Source: Trichomonas vaginalis G3 (lineage: Eukaryota > Parabasalia > Trichomonadida > Trichomonadidae). Taken from it: a stretch of 64,000 nt of DNA. Positions 9,471 through 18,392 of the stretch are shown here, piece after piece; positions within the stretch are counted from its first letter, which is position 1, and each line of letters opens with the position of its first letter. The position numbers and the translations under genes were made by a program. The stretch is from assembly GCF_026262505.1 (NCBI RefSeq), contig NC_067205.1, positions 2,852,001-2,916,000 on the forward strand, in the 5' to 3' direction. The notes beneath the pieces were generated by a model that was not told the origin of the DNA, searched no databases, and saw only the letters and a list, made by a program, of their open reading frames with translations.

Positions 9471-10790
9471 TCACTTCTTATTCATTTCAGCTCTGTGATT
9501 TAAGTCTTCAAGATTAGCTAATTTCTTTTTCATCTCTGGAATCACTTCGACCAATTCTTTTGCTTGTGGTCCAATAAGAAAGATATCATCAGCAAATTTA
9601 GCTGCATTCATTTTGTGCATAAGATATTTAAGCCTTTTTCGTAATTTCTCGTTCTGGTTTTGAAGTTGTTCGTCATTATCTGTTATTATGTCTTCGCTTT
9701 CAACTGAACTAACTGACTCAATTGTCGAATCCTCATATTCATGTGCAGTATCATTTGAATATTCAGTATCTTTGGTTTGGTGCTCATATTGTTTGGAAAT
9801 GGAATTTCGTTGTTGAAGAACTAGTTCATTAAAAATCTCTTCACTCCTCTGTTTCTGAGTTTGTTGTAATTCATCACTGGATGATTCCATAATCTGTTGT
9901 AGTAGTTTTCTTCGATTGAGATGCGAATTGGTCTCGGCATCGCTTTCAGAGACAGCAGTAAAAGTTTCAATGACTTCAGAGCTCGAAGTTTCGTCATCGT
10001 TTCTGGTGTTTGGCTTCAAAATCAATCGGAAAATGCTATTCTGTTCTTTAATTGGAAGAGAGTCAATAATAATCTTTTTCAAGCGTCTAGATTCTTCGTA
10101 TTTTTTCTTAGGTTTATTAATAAAATTAAGAATTGATGGAGTTGATCTGTTTGAAATACCGCATCCAACAAATTTCAGTTCTTCAATCCTATAAGGAGAT
10201 AAAGATCCAATAAATTTGATAAACTGGTCATCATCTATTTGAACATTCTTGAAACAAATGTTTTTTATGGTAGGGCAAGAATAAAGAATTGAAAAAAGTC
10301 GAGGTATCAACTTTCTGTTTAATTGCATACACGAAAATTCAATTCGTGCAAGGTACCTTGTTTTTGGGAGCACAATTTTCATAATTTTCAGCAGATATTC
10401 GATAAATTTTGGTTTGACGTTAGCAATTGAATTAGAAATGATTTCCTCTCTTTTTTTGCTTTTCTTCCCGAGGTTTGAGTACTGAAACTCGAAATTGCAG
10501 TTAAAAGAAATTGATTCAATCTTTTTACAAAGGAATGTTGGGAAAGCGTTAAATAGCATTTGATATTGATCGCAAGGAATGATCGAAAAATCAAAAGAGC
10601 AGTCAGAAAATGATCCATTTCCTATTTTGTACATTGTTTTTGTCGGATACATTTGTTTCATTTTTTTATATAACTGAAAGCAGCCATTATCCGAAACAAA
10701 TTTAAGAAAAAGTTCTTGTGCCTTATACTTATAATAGCATGTACGATGCTTGCTAATATTTCTCAAACCCGATTTGAAGGATTTTATCAA
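9471..10790 (-). CDS. Leucine-rich-repeat-like / coiled-coil protein, 439 aa
   Basis: Unrecognised host protein. The N-terminal 120 residues are Lys/Phe/Tyr rich. Residues about 150-260 hold irregular leucine-rich segments (IEFSCMQLNRKLIPRLFSIL, IEELKFVGCGIS, LKKIIIDSLP) like ribonuclease-inhibitor-type repeats. Residues 270-370 are low-complexity Ser/Glu/Asn, and the last 60 form a coiled coil (NEKLRKRLKYLMHKMNAAKF). It is convergent with GDI (47 bp apart) and overlaps head-to-head with the next gene, so the true start may be an internal Met such as the one near 10658. Trichomonads carry large families of such proteins, with roles largely unknown. Confidence 0.7.
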   Translation of the reverse strand: MIKSFKSGLRNISKHRTCYYKYKAQELFLKFVSDNGCFQLYKKMKQMYPTKTMYKIGNGSFSDCSFDFSIIPCDQYQMLFNAFPTFLCKKIESISFNCNFEFQYSNLGKKSKKREEIISNSIANVKPKFIEYLLKIMKIVLPKTRYLARIEFSCMQLNRKLIPRLFSILYSCPTIKNICFKNVQIDDDQFIKFIGSLSPYRIEELKFVGCGISNRSTPSILNFINKPKKKYEESRRLKKIIIDSLPIKEQNSIFRLILKPNTRNDDETSSSEVIETFTAVSESDAETNSHLNRRKLLQQIMESSSDELQQTQKQRSEEIFNELVLQQRNSISKQYEHQTKDTEYSNDTAHEYEDSTIESVSSVESEDIITDNDEQLQNQNEKLRKRLKYLMHKMNAAKFADDIFLIGPQAKELVEVIPEMKKKLANLEDLNHRAEMNKK

Positions 10791-11813
10791 ATTATTGCAA
10801 CATATTATCGCGATACAACAGATTTATCAACACGAGGAAATTATAATGTTGATTTCAAGATGTCTAATGTTGCATGCATCCCATGCAATTCAATTATCAG
10901 AAATCATAAACCAAATAGTACTCCAGACGATGTTATTGTAACTTACTCAATTGGTAAAATCAAAAACATAGGGCCTTTTATACGTTCGCTACGCTCTACT
11001 GGTTGCAAGGCATCTGTTATTCTTTTATTAGATTCTGATGCATATAATTCCCTTGACGCATATAAAAAAAGTTTTATTGAAGGATGTGGAGTGACGATTA
11101 TTAATTGTGGAAAATGTATCTATAGGCAAAAGTTGGATTTTAATTCTTATGGATATATCTGGTGTGTTGAATTTGTTGAGCAGAATAAGCATCTTATAGA
11201 CAGAGTTATATATGCAGATTTATTCGATATTTACTTCCAAGGAGATCCATTTTATGAAGGTCTTAAACGTGATGAAATTCAAATAGCAGACGAAGAATTA
11301 GAATTGAAATTTAATCCTGCCCAGCAAGATTGGATGAAAAATTGTAGTAGAAGTGTAAATGAAAAAGATAAAGATTGGAAATATCCGTGTTCAGGATACT
11401 TTGCAGGCGGTGCAGATATATTCCTTAGGTTCATGAAGCTATATCTATCAGAATATAAATTCGGTTCGAATTGCATGGATCAGGGGTTAATTGCTTCAAT
11501 GATTGCAGATGGGGATTTTTCCAGGCATGAAATACCAATAAATATGAAATTTCCCTATTATATTCGTAATCTTTATTTTACCCATACTTGGAATGGAGAA
11601 ACTCTTGGAACAATGCGAACTGCATATGATCGAAATCAGTATGCATTAATAATCCACCACACTCATTATAATTATGGGACAAAAATTGCTATATACAAAT
11701 TCTGTCCTCCTCACGCTCTGGAGTTTGAATTAGACTACATTAGCAAATGCGATCCAAAGTGTGTTGAAGAATTGCGTTCAAAAGTATCTGATTATTGGAA
11801 TGATATATCGTAA
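10746..11813 (+). CDS. Putative glycosyltransferase (GT-A-like), about 355 aa
   Basis: A nucleotide-sugar transferase fold is suggested by a Rossmann-like start (DVIVTYSIGKIKNIGPFIRS) followed by ILLLDSD, then VIYADLFDIYFQGDPF, a D-x-D-containing segment like those that bind the metal-sugar nucleotide, then YFAGGADIFLRFMKL, MDQGLIASM and a late HHTHYNYG segment. No membrane anchor is clear. The longer frame from 10716 begins at TTG; the first ATG is at 10746 and a second candidate is at 10860. It is divergent from, and overlaps, the preceding gene. The stop lies 87 bp before element B, so the insertion lies just outside the coding region. The acceptor and sugar cannot be told. Confidence 0.65.
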   Translation: MLANISQTRFEGFYQIIATYYRDTTDLSTRGNYNVDFKMSNVACIPCNSIIRNHKPNSTPDDVIVTYSIGKIKNIGPFIRSLRSTGCKASVILLLDSDAYNSLDAYKKSFIEGCGVTIINCGKCIYRQKLDFNSYGYIWCVEFVEQNKHLIDRVIYADLFDIYFQGDPFYEGLKRDEIQIADEELELKFNPAQQDWMKNCSRSVNEKDKDWKYPCSGYFAGGADIFLRFMKLYLSEYKFGSNCMDQGLIASMIADGDFSRHEIPINMKFPYYIRNLYFTHTWNGETLGTMRTAYDRNQYALIIHHTHYNYGTKIAIYKFCPPHALEFELDYISKCDPKCVEELRSKVSDYWNDIS

Positions 11814-11900
11814 TGTTTAATATTCAGTATAAGGTCGTCAGAGGGGAAAAAAATAGTGTCAGAAAGTTTACAAATGTATACTTTTTGGCAAATAGAACCT

Positions 11901-11980
11901 AAAAAAAAGGTAGTGGGGCTTCCAGGCGCGTTGCGCCCTCTAGCCCGAAGATGTTTAGTATAAATGAAGTTTTTATTCGG
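11901..11980. repeat. Left terminal inverted repeat of element B
   Basis: About 72-80 bp matching, inverted, the outermost unit at the right end (57630-57717). It contains the hairpin GGCGC-GTT-GCGCC within a longer imperfect hairpin closed by GGGCT/AGCCC. Only one unit is present here, against five at the right end. Confidence 0.85.
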
Positions 11981-12107
11981 AAAATTGTTAGTCTTCTGGG
12001 TCGAAAACATTATATAATGTGTCGCTTTTCACAAATTATATATGTTTTCATGTTTTGTCACTTTTCTGTCACTTTTCAGGAAAAAACATTTTTATTATTA
12101 TATATAA

Positions 12108-12930
12108 ATGAATTTTACAAAACCACCGTTACCGTTCTTTGGAAATAAGAGTAAATGTAAAGATATTATATTGAGAGAACTTAAGAAACTACCGAATGGT
12201 CTAACATTTGTAGATTTGTTCGGTGGAAGTTTCTATATATCCCATTTATGTCATACCGTATTTCCTGACTCAAAGATTATATGCAATGACTTCGACAACT
12301 ATATGGACCGTCTCAAACATATTCCAGACACAAACAATATATTGAAAAGAGTTAAAAGAAAAGATACCTATAGGTAAGATGGAACGTATACCATTAGATA
12401 AGAAAAATATTGTGAGAGAGGTTTTGAAAAAAGCAGAATATATAGACTGGGATATATATCTGCTAGACTATTATATAGTGGTGCTATAAGAGTTCATGAC
12501 ATTGAAACACTTATGTCAAAAGTTTTATATCTTAACTATACAAATGTTTTCAAAGAGGACATAGAAAAATATATTGAGGGTATAGAGTTTGTGAGATGTC
12601 ATTGGACAGAGTTGTATGAAAAATATAAAGACAAGGAAAATGTTTTCTTTATAGTGGACCCGCCGTTCTATAACACATGGGATTTTCAATACCAAGTAGA
12701 CTGGACTTTGAGAGACTCTTTAGAAACTTTAGACGTTTATACATAACCATCCATGCTTTTACTTTACATCCGATAAAAGTGGTTTAGAAAGTGTCATGAG
12801 ATGGTTAGAGGACATACATGACTATGAGTTTATATATGACAAGATAGAATATGAGAGAGGTCCTATAAACCGGAGAAAGTGTCACAATAAAGAAATTTTA
12901 TTAGTAAGTAAATGTGGTTTGAAATAGGAC
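12108..12930 (+). pseudogene. Dam-like (D12-class) DNA adenine N6-methyltransferase, broken
   Basis: The start (PPLPFFGNKSKCKDIILREL, then VDLFGGSFYISHLC) matches the SAM-binding FxGxK..FxxLFxGxG region of D12-class adenine methylases. A later VFFIVDPPFYNTWDF segment holds the DPPY-type catalytic motif. Such enzymes methylate adenine in DNA; viral copies can modify the element genome or protect it. It is the first gene inside B's left terminus. It is broken (a few breaks) and treated as a fossil. Confidence 0.7.
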
Positions 12931-13043
12931 TACTTGTTTTAGGTTTTTTCCATTGTGTCATTTATTTATTTGACGTGGCAGAAAAGTACAGAGAATATGA
13001 AGATGAACCAATGCCTGCAAATGTTCAGCGTATGTACTCGTAA
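12912..13043 (+). CDS. Small membrane protein, 43 aa
   Basis: A short frame starting MWFEIGLLVLGFFHCVIYLF, a single transmembrane helix, followed by a charged tail (EKYREYEDEP). The ATG is preceded by ATTTTATTAGTAAGTAAATG, like other element genes. It sits between the methylase remnant and the 120-aa gene. Small membrane proteins are common in Polinton-like viruses; the role here is unknown. Confidence 0.5.
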   Translation: MWFEIGLLVLGFFHCVIYLFDVAEKYREYEDEPMPANVQRMYS

Positions 13044-13066
13044 GAGATATTTTTATCTAATATTAA

Positions 13067-13429
13067 ATGGACGCACAGAACTTAGCGAATGCACAGCAAC
13101 CTGGACAACCAAACCCAGAGAATATTCCAAATGAAGTTAGAATACAAACTGCAATGGCAAACTATGGTCAAGTGCCAACAGATGTACAAATGCAAACTGC
13201 CATGTCAAATGACGCTGCGTTAGGTTTGCCACCATGGTATGCAAATATGAGATGGAAAGAGTTTTATACAAACCCTGAAGTGGGATATAAACAACTTTAT
13301 GCAGATGACGCGAACACAGGAGTTGACCCAGAATATGTTTTCTACCAGAGGAGAAACAGAATGTATGAGCTCCAGTTAAAGAATGCTATGGAACTCAACA
13401 GGAAACGTAAGAGACTAGGCGGACATTAG
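13067..13429 (+). CDS. Polinton protein of unknown function, 120 aa
   Basis: Begins MDAQNLANAQQPGQPNPENI and contains a duplicated EVRIQTAMANYGQVPTDVQM / MQTAMSND unit, then a Trp/Tyr-rich region (LPPWYANMRWKEFYTNPE) and a basic end (ELNRKRKRLGGH). ATTTTTATCTAATATTAAATG precedes the start, which fits the element's start motif. It is immediately upstream of the amphipathic 80-aa gene, so a structural role is plausible. Confidence 0.5.
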   Translation: MDAQNLANAQQPGQPNPENIPNEVRIQTAMANYGQVPTDVQMQTAMSNDAALGLPPWYANMRWKEFYTNPEVGYKQLYADDANTGVDPEYVFYQRRNRMYELQLKNAMELNRKRKRLGGH

Positions 13430-13447
13430 ATTTTTACATATAGTAAA

Positions 13448-13690
13448 ATGGGTTTCTTCAGTAAGATAGGAAACTTCTTCAGAAGAGTTGGAAGAGGTAT
13501 ATGGAATGGCGTCAAAACCGTAGGAAAAGGAATTTGGAACGGAGTCAAAAATATTGGTAAAAGAGTAGTTCAGTTTGTTGGTATTATACCTAAAGACCCT
13601 GAACCAGAAGAACAAGCTCCTGTAATACAACAGCCTGAACCTGCACCACAGTCTAGTTGGCAACCAAATCCAACACCTCAACCGTATTAA
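13448..13690 (+). CDS. Amphipathic basic protein, 80 aa (adenovirus pVI/pX-like)
   Basis: The first 45 residues form a repeated amphipathic Gly/Lys/Trp helix (MGFFSKIGNFFRRVGRGIWN, then GVKTVGKGIWNGVKNIGKRV), like membrane-active or DNA-condensing small virion proteins of adenoviruses and Polintons. The last 30 residues are Pro/Gln rich. It is the last B gene before the nested element C, whose target duplication lies 25 bp after the stop. Confidence 0.55.
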   Translation: MGFFSKIGNFFRRVGRGIWNGVKTVGKGIWNGVKNIGKRVVQFVGIIPKDPEPEEQAPVIQQPEPAPQSSWQPNPTPQPY

Positions 13691-13715
13691 AAAATTATAT
13701 TTTTATCGTTCGATA

Positions 13716-13720
13716 GTAGT
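13716..13720. repeat. Target-site duplication of element C, left copy (GTAGT)
   Basis: GTAGT directly abuts the terminal repeat AGTTAGTATGGG at 13721 and is repeated at 35514-35518 directly after the right terminal repeat. Polintons make 5-6 bp duplications, so this marks the insertion of C into B. Confidence 0.85.
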
Positions 13721-13902
13721 AGTTAGTATGGGTTAGTTGGATACTGTGCCACTGCGCACCTACTTACCCATTATATGTGAATTTGACACTTTACGAAACC
13801 GTTAACGTATATTTTACAACACAAACACAAACACTAACTTAACCTTAAATATTTACAAAGCCACCAACCACTTCACCTCACTAATGTAAAAAATAAACGT
13901 TC

Positions 13903-14223
13903 TCACCTACAAAAGTATTGCAACTCCTCCCATTGCTGTGCTTCACATAACAGCTCATAATCTTCTGACTCACTTTCTTCTTCATATAGGGCAAAGTCAC
14001 TGTCAAAATAAATGTTAGTAAGTTTTGACAAAGCTAATGAAACACGTTTACCGTTTGTATCGTATGCTTGTATAAACTTTCCATTCTTCATTCCTTCATA
14101 AACGCTCAAACTAACTTTACCCTTTCTCCCTCGTATCTGATAGAATGTATTTTCACGAGGAACGAAGAACAAATTCTTGAATTCATGACCGTTGTAGTTT
14201 GTTATCTCAATAGTTTTCGTCAT
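13903..14223 (-). CDS. Terminal-repeat-borne protein, 106 aa, left copy
   Basis: Begins MTKTIEITNYNGHEFKNLFF, has a basic centre (IRGRKGKVSLSV) and an acidic C-terminus (EEESESEDYELLCEAQQW). It lies wholly inside the terminal repeat, so the element carries two copies, both read inward to outward. The two copies are identical except for a cluster of changes around residues 42-60 and one near 88. No family recognised. Confidence 0.6.
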   Translation of the reverse strand: MTKTIEITNYNGHEFKNLFFVPRENTFYQIRGRKGKVSLSVYEGMKNGKFIQAYDTNGKRVSLALSKLTNIYFDSDFALYEEESESEDYELLCEAQQWEELQYFCR

Positions 14224-14322
14224 TTATATAAAAATAAAATAAAAATAAAATAAAAAATAAACTTAAAAATTAATGATATCACCACTCCCACACGTATGAA
14301 AACATAGCACAAAAATATATTT

Positions 14323-14370
14323 AGGTGAAGTGGTGAGATCTCACCTCTTTTTTCACCTGTTTTTTCACCC
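14323..14370. repeat. GGTGA/TCACC palindromic array inside left terminal repeat of C
   Basis: AGGTGAAG then GGTGAGATCTCACC (perfect palindrome centred on GATC), then two further TCACC units spaced by T-runs (TTTTTTCACCTG, TTTTTTCACCC), then GAATTC. The inverse copy is at 34863-34911 and related arrays occur at 24063, 25197, 26043 and 44450. Confidence 0.8.
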
Positions 14371-14386
14371 TGTTGAATTCATTGCT

Positions 14387-14632
14387 TTATAACTCTCTTC
14401 CTTTCTCCAACTCTTCTAACTTCTTCTTAAGTTCAGCAATGTTGTCCTCATGAAGTTTAATCTTCCTTAATATACCTTCTCTATCTAATGGTTGCTTTAT
14501 CTTTCTAAACTGAACTCTACCATCCTTCATAGTATGAATGTAAAAACCTTCTGGAATAGGTCCTGATTTAATGTATTCTACCAAAAACTTTTGTTTCATT
14601 GCTTCAGTGACTTTATTTGTCATTTCAATCAA
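14387..14632 (-). CDS. Small coiled-coil Polinton protein, 81 aa
   Basis: The N-terminal half (MKQKFLVEYIKSGPIPEGFY, IHTMKDGRVQFRK) resembles the start of the 144-aa gene at 16763-17197 and of the gene at 39660 (a helix, a Gly, then a basic beta hairpin ending in K-x-x-x-x-L). The C-terminal 35 residues form a coiled coil. Its 3' end lies inside the terminal repeat. Function unknown; it may be DNA-binding given the basic hairpin. Confidence 0.5.
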   Translation of the reverse strand: MIEMTNKVTEAMKQKFLVEYIKSGPIPEGFYIHTMKDGRVQFRKIKQPLDREGILRKIKLHEDNIAELKKKLEELEKGREL

Positions 14633-14671
14633 ATAAAAATTTTAATATTAAATAAAAATAACGTTATTTTT

Positions 14672-15130
14672 TCAGTAAGGAAACGCAGGAGTTTTACGAT
14701 TTATTTGAGGAGTAGGTTCTGGTTTAAATGTTGGAGTCGGTTTAGGAGTTGACTTTTGAACAGGAGTTTGTACTTCCATAGGTTCAGGAGTCATTGAAGG
14801 TTTTGCTTGTGAAGGCGTTGGTTTTGGCGAAGGTGTTGGAGTTTGTTTAACTTCAGCTACTTCAGTATTATTTACAACATTTGCTTTATTTCTTTTCAAC
14901 ATCATAACTGCTCCTGCTGTAGCTAGCAAACCTAGTGGGAGACCATATCTTATATAAGGACTTGACCAAATGCTATTTTTGACAGGAGCTGGTGGAACAC
15001 CTAACCTTGGTGAGACTGCTCTTTGCCATTGTGCAGCTCGTAAGAAATATTCAATAGGTGCTCCATAATCGTTTGGTAAAGTTTGTTTCATAGATGGTGA
15101 AGGTTCACGAGAGCTTGATGAAGAACTCAT
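14672..15130 (-). CDS. Single-pass membrane, Pro-rich Polinton protein, 152 aa
   Basis: A Ser-rich N-terminus, then one transmembrane helix around residues 66-86 (YIRYGLPLGLLATAGAVMML), then a Lys/Asn segment and a long Pro/Thr/Lys-rich tail (TPTPSPKPTPSQAKPSMTPE). It is directly downstream of the major capsid gene on the same strand, 30 bp apart, which suggests a minor virion membrane protein. No family recognised. Confidence 0.55.
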   Translation of the reverse strand: MSSSSSSREPSPSMKQTLPNDYGAPIEYFLRAAQWQRAVSPRLGVPPAPVKNSIWSSPYIRYGLPLGLLATAGAVMMLKRNKANVVNNTEVAEVKQTPTPSPKPTPSQAKPSMTPEPMEVQTPVQKSTPKPTPTFKPEPTPQINRKTPAFPY

Positions 15131-15160
15131 TTATAAGCTTTAAAAATAAACGTTCATCCT

Positions 15161-16735
15161 TTATTCCTCACTGTCGTCCGTAGCTAAGTTATAGTCATCT
15201 AATCTTATTATGGGGATGCCATTAGCACGCACCTGAATGGCAAAGCAACAATCCCTCATAAATCCAATAAGTGGCTTTGGTACATTTTCAGTTGCTAGTT
15301 CAATAGGTCCTTTAACAGACAATTTGTATGTTATTGGAGCAGTAGATGTTTGACCTTGCTGGAAGCAAAAGTCCACTTCTGTTGGAAAACCACATAAGAA
15401 ATGTGTGTTGTCATAGCTATCCCATTTATGTTCCACACTACCATCATCCACCAATGACCTCATAACATCTTCATTAAATCCTATCATATCATTGTTTGTA
15501 TTGCAAGCGTTCGCAACCATTTCATAAAATACAGGTCCATATGATTTTTCAGGTTCTGCAGGCATATTTCCATAAGCTCCCATGGAAAGCTGAAGATATT
15601 TAAACTTAGGGTTCTCAAAATTAACATAATAGTTGTCTTTCTTTCTAAATAGTGCCCAAATACTTTTAACATTAATAGGCGTATAAGCTGCTGTAAATGT
15701 TGCACTTGAACTATCTGTATTCTTTGAGAATGAACCGTCCATAGGAATCCAATCCATAACTTTAACAGGAAAACATAAAGCCTCGTTTGTATAATGTTCT
15801 ACAAGTTCTGTATAAATGTTAGGGTCTAAAGAGAATGACTTTGGATGAATGAAACATTCATTAAAATCCATCTTTGTTCGAAATAGTTGCTGGGTTACAG
15901 TTGTAATAGTAACTGTTCCACTAGCTTCTACTGCCTTCGTTATCATAGTGAATGGTTCATTCCATGGAACAAATTTATTTGTCGGTGGATTTGAATCTGA
16001 AGCAAATGCAACTTTAAGAGTTGGATTGAAAGCAATGATATCATTTACAGATATAGATGTGCATTGTAAGGCGTCGCTACTGAACTTTACTTTAAGCTGA
16101 ATGTTTCCTGCAAAAGCTGGAATAAATCGAATAGCTTCTAATGGAAGGAATCTTCTAACAGGAATTCTTAAACGAAGCTTAAAATCAAATGATTTTCCTG
16201 CTGTAATTGGACCACTAACAATTTGTCCTGTTCTGCATGTTCCCGAATGACTCCATACATCTTCATGTCGAGTCTTTGAGAAAACATCTACTTTCTTTAT
16301 TTGTTCGGTAGTTTGTGAGTTTGAAGTTATATATGCTTCTTCTCTTGCGTTGTCTTGAGAATATACGATACGACCATTTGCAAGGATTTGATATCCAGCA
16401 ACTGCATAGAAAGCGTCATCGAAACCAATCCAAAATCCTGGTGGGTTTGTTTTATTGGAACCTGAACCAATTTCTTTATCTACAATAAATTGACCTTCCA
16501 TTTTATACGTAATGAATGTATTGTAAAGGTCCAACATATTTTCACCAGGAGGTGAGAGATTGAATGTTACCCATGTGTTATCTTTAGCAGTTCCAGGTTG
16601 TGATGGAATCTTTGCGTCAGAATATTTTCTATTAGTGTCACCAATTTGAACTGCATTGTCTATGATATCGAAATATGAGCGAATCTGATGAATATGCTCT
16701 GCTGGAGTAAATTCGTTTAACTGTTCGTTCTGCAT
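15161..16735 (-). CDS. Major capsid protein (double jelly roll), element C, 524 aa
   Basis: Builds the icosahedral shell of Polinton particles. It has the expected length (about 500-550 aa) and a pattern shared with the B capsid protein: an N-terminal helix (FTPAEHIHQIRSYFDIIDNA), a first jelly roll with the RIPVRRFLPLEAIRFIPAFA motif followed by GNIQLKVKF, and a second jelly roll with NPKFKYLQLSMGAYGNMP and a late KLSVKGPIELATENVP. TATTTTTATCTGAAGTAAAT lies just upstream of the ATG. It looks whole. The jelly-roll call rests on pattern similarity to the family, not on a structural search. Confidence 0.75.
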   Translation of the reverse strand: MQNEQLNEFTPAEHIHQIRSYFDIIDNAVQIGDTNRKYSDAKIPSQPGTAKDNTWVTFNLSPPGENMLDLYNTFITYKMEGQFIVDKEIGSGSNKTNPPGFWIGFDDAFYAVAGYQILANGRIVYSQDNAREEAYITSNSQTTEQIKKVDVFSKTRHEDVWSHSGTCRTGQIVSGPITAGKSFDFKLRLRIPVRRFLPLEAIRFIPAFAGNIQLKVKFSSDALQCTSISVNDIIAFNPTLKVAFASDSNPPTNKFVPWNEPFTMITKAVEASGTVTITTVTQQLFRTKMDFNECFIHPKSFSLDPNIYTELVEHYTNEALCFPVKVMDWIPMDGSFSKNTDSSSATFTAAYTPINVKSIWALFRKKDNYYVNFENPKFKYLQLSMGAYGNMPAEPEKSYGPVFYEMVANACNTNNDMIGFNEDVMRSLVDDGSVEHKWDSYDNTHFLCGFPTEVDFCFQQGQTSTAPITYKLSVKGPIELATENVPKPLIGFMRDCCFAIQVRANGIPIIRLDDYNLATDDSEE

Positions 16736-16762
16736 GTATTTACTTCAGATAAAAATATCTAT

Positions 16763-17197
16763 TTACTTCATTATTCTCACTCTTCTTCTTGGCATTCGTG
16801 GTGGAAGTTGTTTCTTGACATTTTCAATGAACTGTACATTCTCTTTTGTCTTAACTTCTTTCACTGGCGGGTCAGGATTCTTTGACTCGGTTTGTTTTTC
16901 AATGAAATTCACGAACTTTGCAATAAGCTCTTGGTTCGTTATTGAAAGTACATCTGGCTTCTTTTCTTCTGGTTCTATTGACTTTTCAGTTTGAATAGAA
17001 GGTTTTATATGGGCTTCGTGGACTTCACCCTTGCCATGCACCTTAATGTTGTCGCTTTCTGCATTCGCTAATGGAACCTTTCTTTTTCTTACGTATATTT
17101 TACCATCTTTACTCTGACTTACGTAATAGAAAGGATGTTGTATTCCTCTTGCGTCATTTAATATAATAGACTCTCGCTCTGATTTTGACAAGCTCAT
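16763..17197 (-). CDS. Polinton protein with basic C-terminus, 144 aa
   Basis: Begins MSLSKSERESIILNDARGIQ and then has a basic beta hairpin (SKDGKIYVRKRKVPL), related to the starts of the genes at 14387 and 39660. The centre is acidic/Lys-rich, and the end is strongly basic (QLPPRMPRRRVRIMK). It is upstream of the capsid gene on the same strand, 27 bp apart. A minor core protein is possible. Confidence 0.5.
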   Translation of the reverse strand: MSLSKSERESIILNDARGIQHPFYYVSQSKDGKIYVRKRKVPLANAESDNIKVHGKGEVHEAHIKPSIQTEKSIEPEEKKPDVLSITNQELIAKFVNFIEKQTESKNPDPPVKEVKTKENVQFIENVKKQLPPRMPRRRVRIMK

Positions 17198-17242
17198 TTT
17201 ACATCGGTTAAAGTTTTAATTTTGTTTTTTATCTGCAGTTAA

Positions 17243-17482
17243 ATGACTCAGACAAGCCCTACGGACAAGACCCAAGGGGTCATAGATGTTGAAGCATTGA
17301 AGAAAGAAATTCGTGAGCAAATTTTATCCGAACTGAAGGAACAAAAACAAGAACAAAAGCCAGAGAGACCAAAGAGAAAACTTAGTGAAAAACAACTTGC
17401 TGCATTAGTTGCTGGAAGACAAAAGAACCCACGTTTGCTGGCGAAGAAAGCTAGAGAAGAAGCAAAAGCAAAGAAAGAGTAA
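17243..17482 (+). CDS. Small highly basic helical protein, 79 aa
   Basis: An N-terminal acidic helix (VEALKKEIREQILSELKEQK) is followed by a Lys/Arg-rich half (RPKRKLSEKQLAALVAGRQK then KKAREEAKAKKE). The pattern suits a nucleic-acid-binding core protein, but no domain is recognised. It is divergent from the 144-aa gene (45 bp between starts) and 24 bp upstream of the penton-like gene, probably one transcription unit with it. Confidence 0.55.
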   Translation: MTQTSPTDKTQGVIDVEALKKEIREQILSELKEQKQEQKPERPKRKLSEKQLAALVAGRQKNPRLLAKKAREEAKAKKE

Positions 17483-17506
17483 ATGGTTTATTTTTATCCG
17501 AATTAA

Positions 17507-18364
17507 ATGTATAGACAAATACCTTTATCTGTTGCGTTCAGTAGTGAAAACCCTGACGTCAAAATAAAGGGGAACAGAGTAACGTTTAAGTTTCCAACTG
17601 ACTGGATTGTGAACATAAATGAAGAGAAGTACATTGGCATAACAAATATGTATATAACGCGTGCTTTCAGAAAGGTTGACTTTATACTTCAAGTCGAGAT
17701 AGAAAATGACGAACAGTCTTTAAGCGCCCAAAACATTCACATATACAAATACTTTAAAGACGATACAACATTGTTGCAATGTATGATTTCATTTAATGAA
17801 ATGTTCGAGAAAAAGTTTAACATTGAAGTACAAACTTTACAGCCTTTACGTGAGTTTCTTGCACAACTGAAAGAAGAAGGTAGTCAGCCACAACTTATAG
17901 ACTTTCATTATGAATTTAATGAAAATGAAGATGGAACTCATGACTGTCAGTTTGTTGTATTCTCACCATTCAATGAAGTCGCTAAAGAGAAAGAAAATCC
18001 ATTACGTATAAGATTTCAAATCTCTGAACCAAGTGATGATTTCAAGAATGTTTTCAATTATGATGCAATGCTTCCGAGGAAAAATGAATTTTCAAAGATT
18101 GTAACACCTGGCATTTGGGATAGAAAGCAAGCTATATTATATTCAAACTTAAGTAAGGGAGTTGAAAATGAGTTCATTGGTCATACAAGAACTACACCAC
18201 TGCCAAATCCTAAATACTATAAATTAACTGGCTTCAATCGTGAGTTTTGGATAGACATGTTCTCCACTCATGACCATAACTGCCCAGTGTTCTTACCTCC
18301 AGACCATAAGGACTGTCTCTACATTGAAGCACAACTCTTAAACTCTACCATCGCAGTATTGTAA
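17507..18364 (+). CDS. Penton-like minor capsid protein, first paralogue of element C, 285 aa
   Basis: Shares a pattern with the proteins at 33211, 35508 and 42578: VTFKFPTDWIVNINEEKYIG, then a beta-rich body, a helical segment near residue 100 and a C-terminal hydrophobic strand. Polinton minor capsid (penton) proteins are single jelly rolls of this size located near the capsid gene. It looks whole. TTTATTTTTATCCGAATTAA precedes the ATG. The family assignment is by position, size and shared pattern, so moderate. Confidence 0.5.
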   Translation: MYRQIPLSVAFSSENPDVKIKGNRVTFKFPTDWIVNINEEKYIGITNMYITRAFRKVDFILQVEIENDEQSLSAQNIHIYKYFKDDTTLLQCMISFNEMFEKKFNIEVQTLQPLREFLAQLKEEGSQPQLIDFHYEFNENEDGTHDCQFVVFSPFNEVAKEKENPLRIRFQISEPSDDFKNVFNYDAMLPRKNEFSKIVTPGIWDRKQAILYSNLSKGVENEFIGHTRTTPLPNPKYYKLTGFNREFWIDMFSTHDHNCPVFLPPDHKDCLYIEAQLLNSTIAVL

Positions 18365-18392
18365 AATCTACGCTAGTTTTATTTTTATCACG

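Larger units (their letters stand above)
13721..14403. repeat. Left terminal inverted repeat of element C (683 bp)
   Basis: Nearly identical in inverse to 34830-35513. It includes a small gene and a palindromic GGTGA array. The inner boundary is at CTCTTCCTT, inside the 3' end of the 81-aa gene on this side and of the amphipathic gene on the other. Confidence 0.92.
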
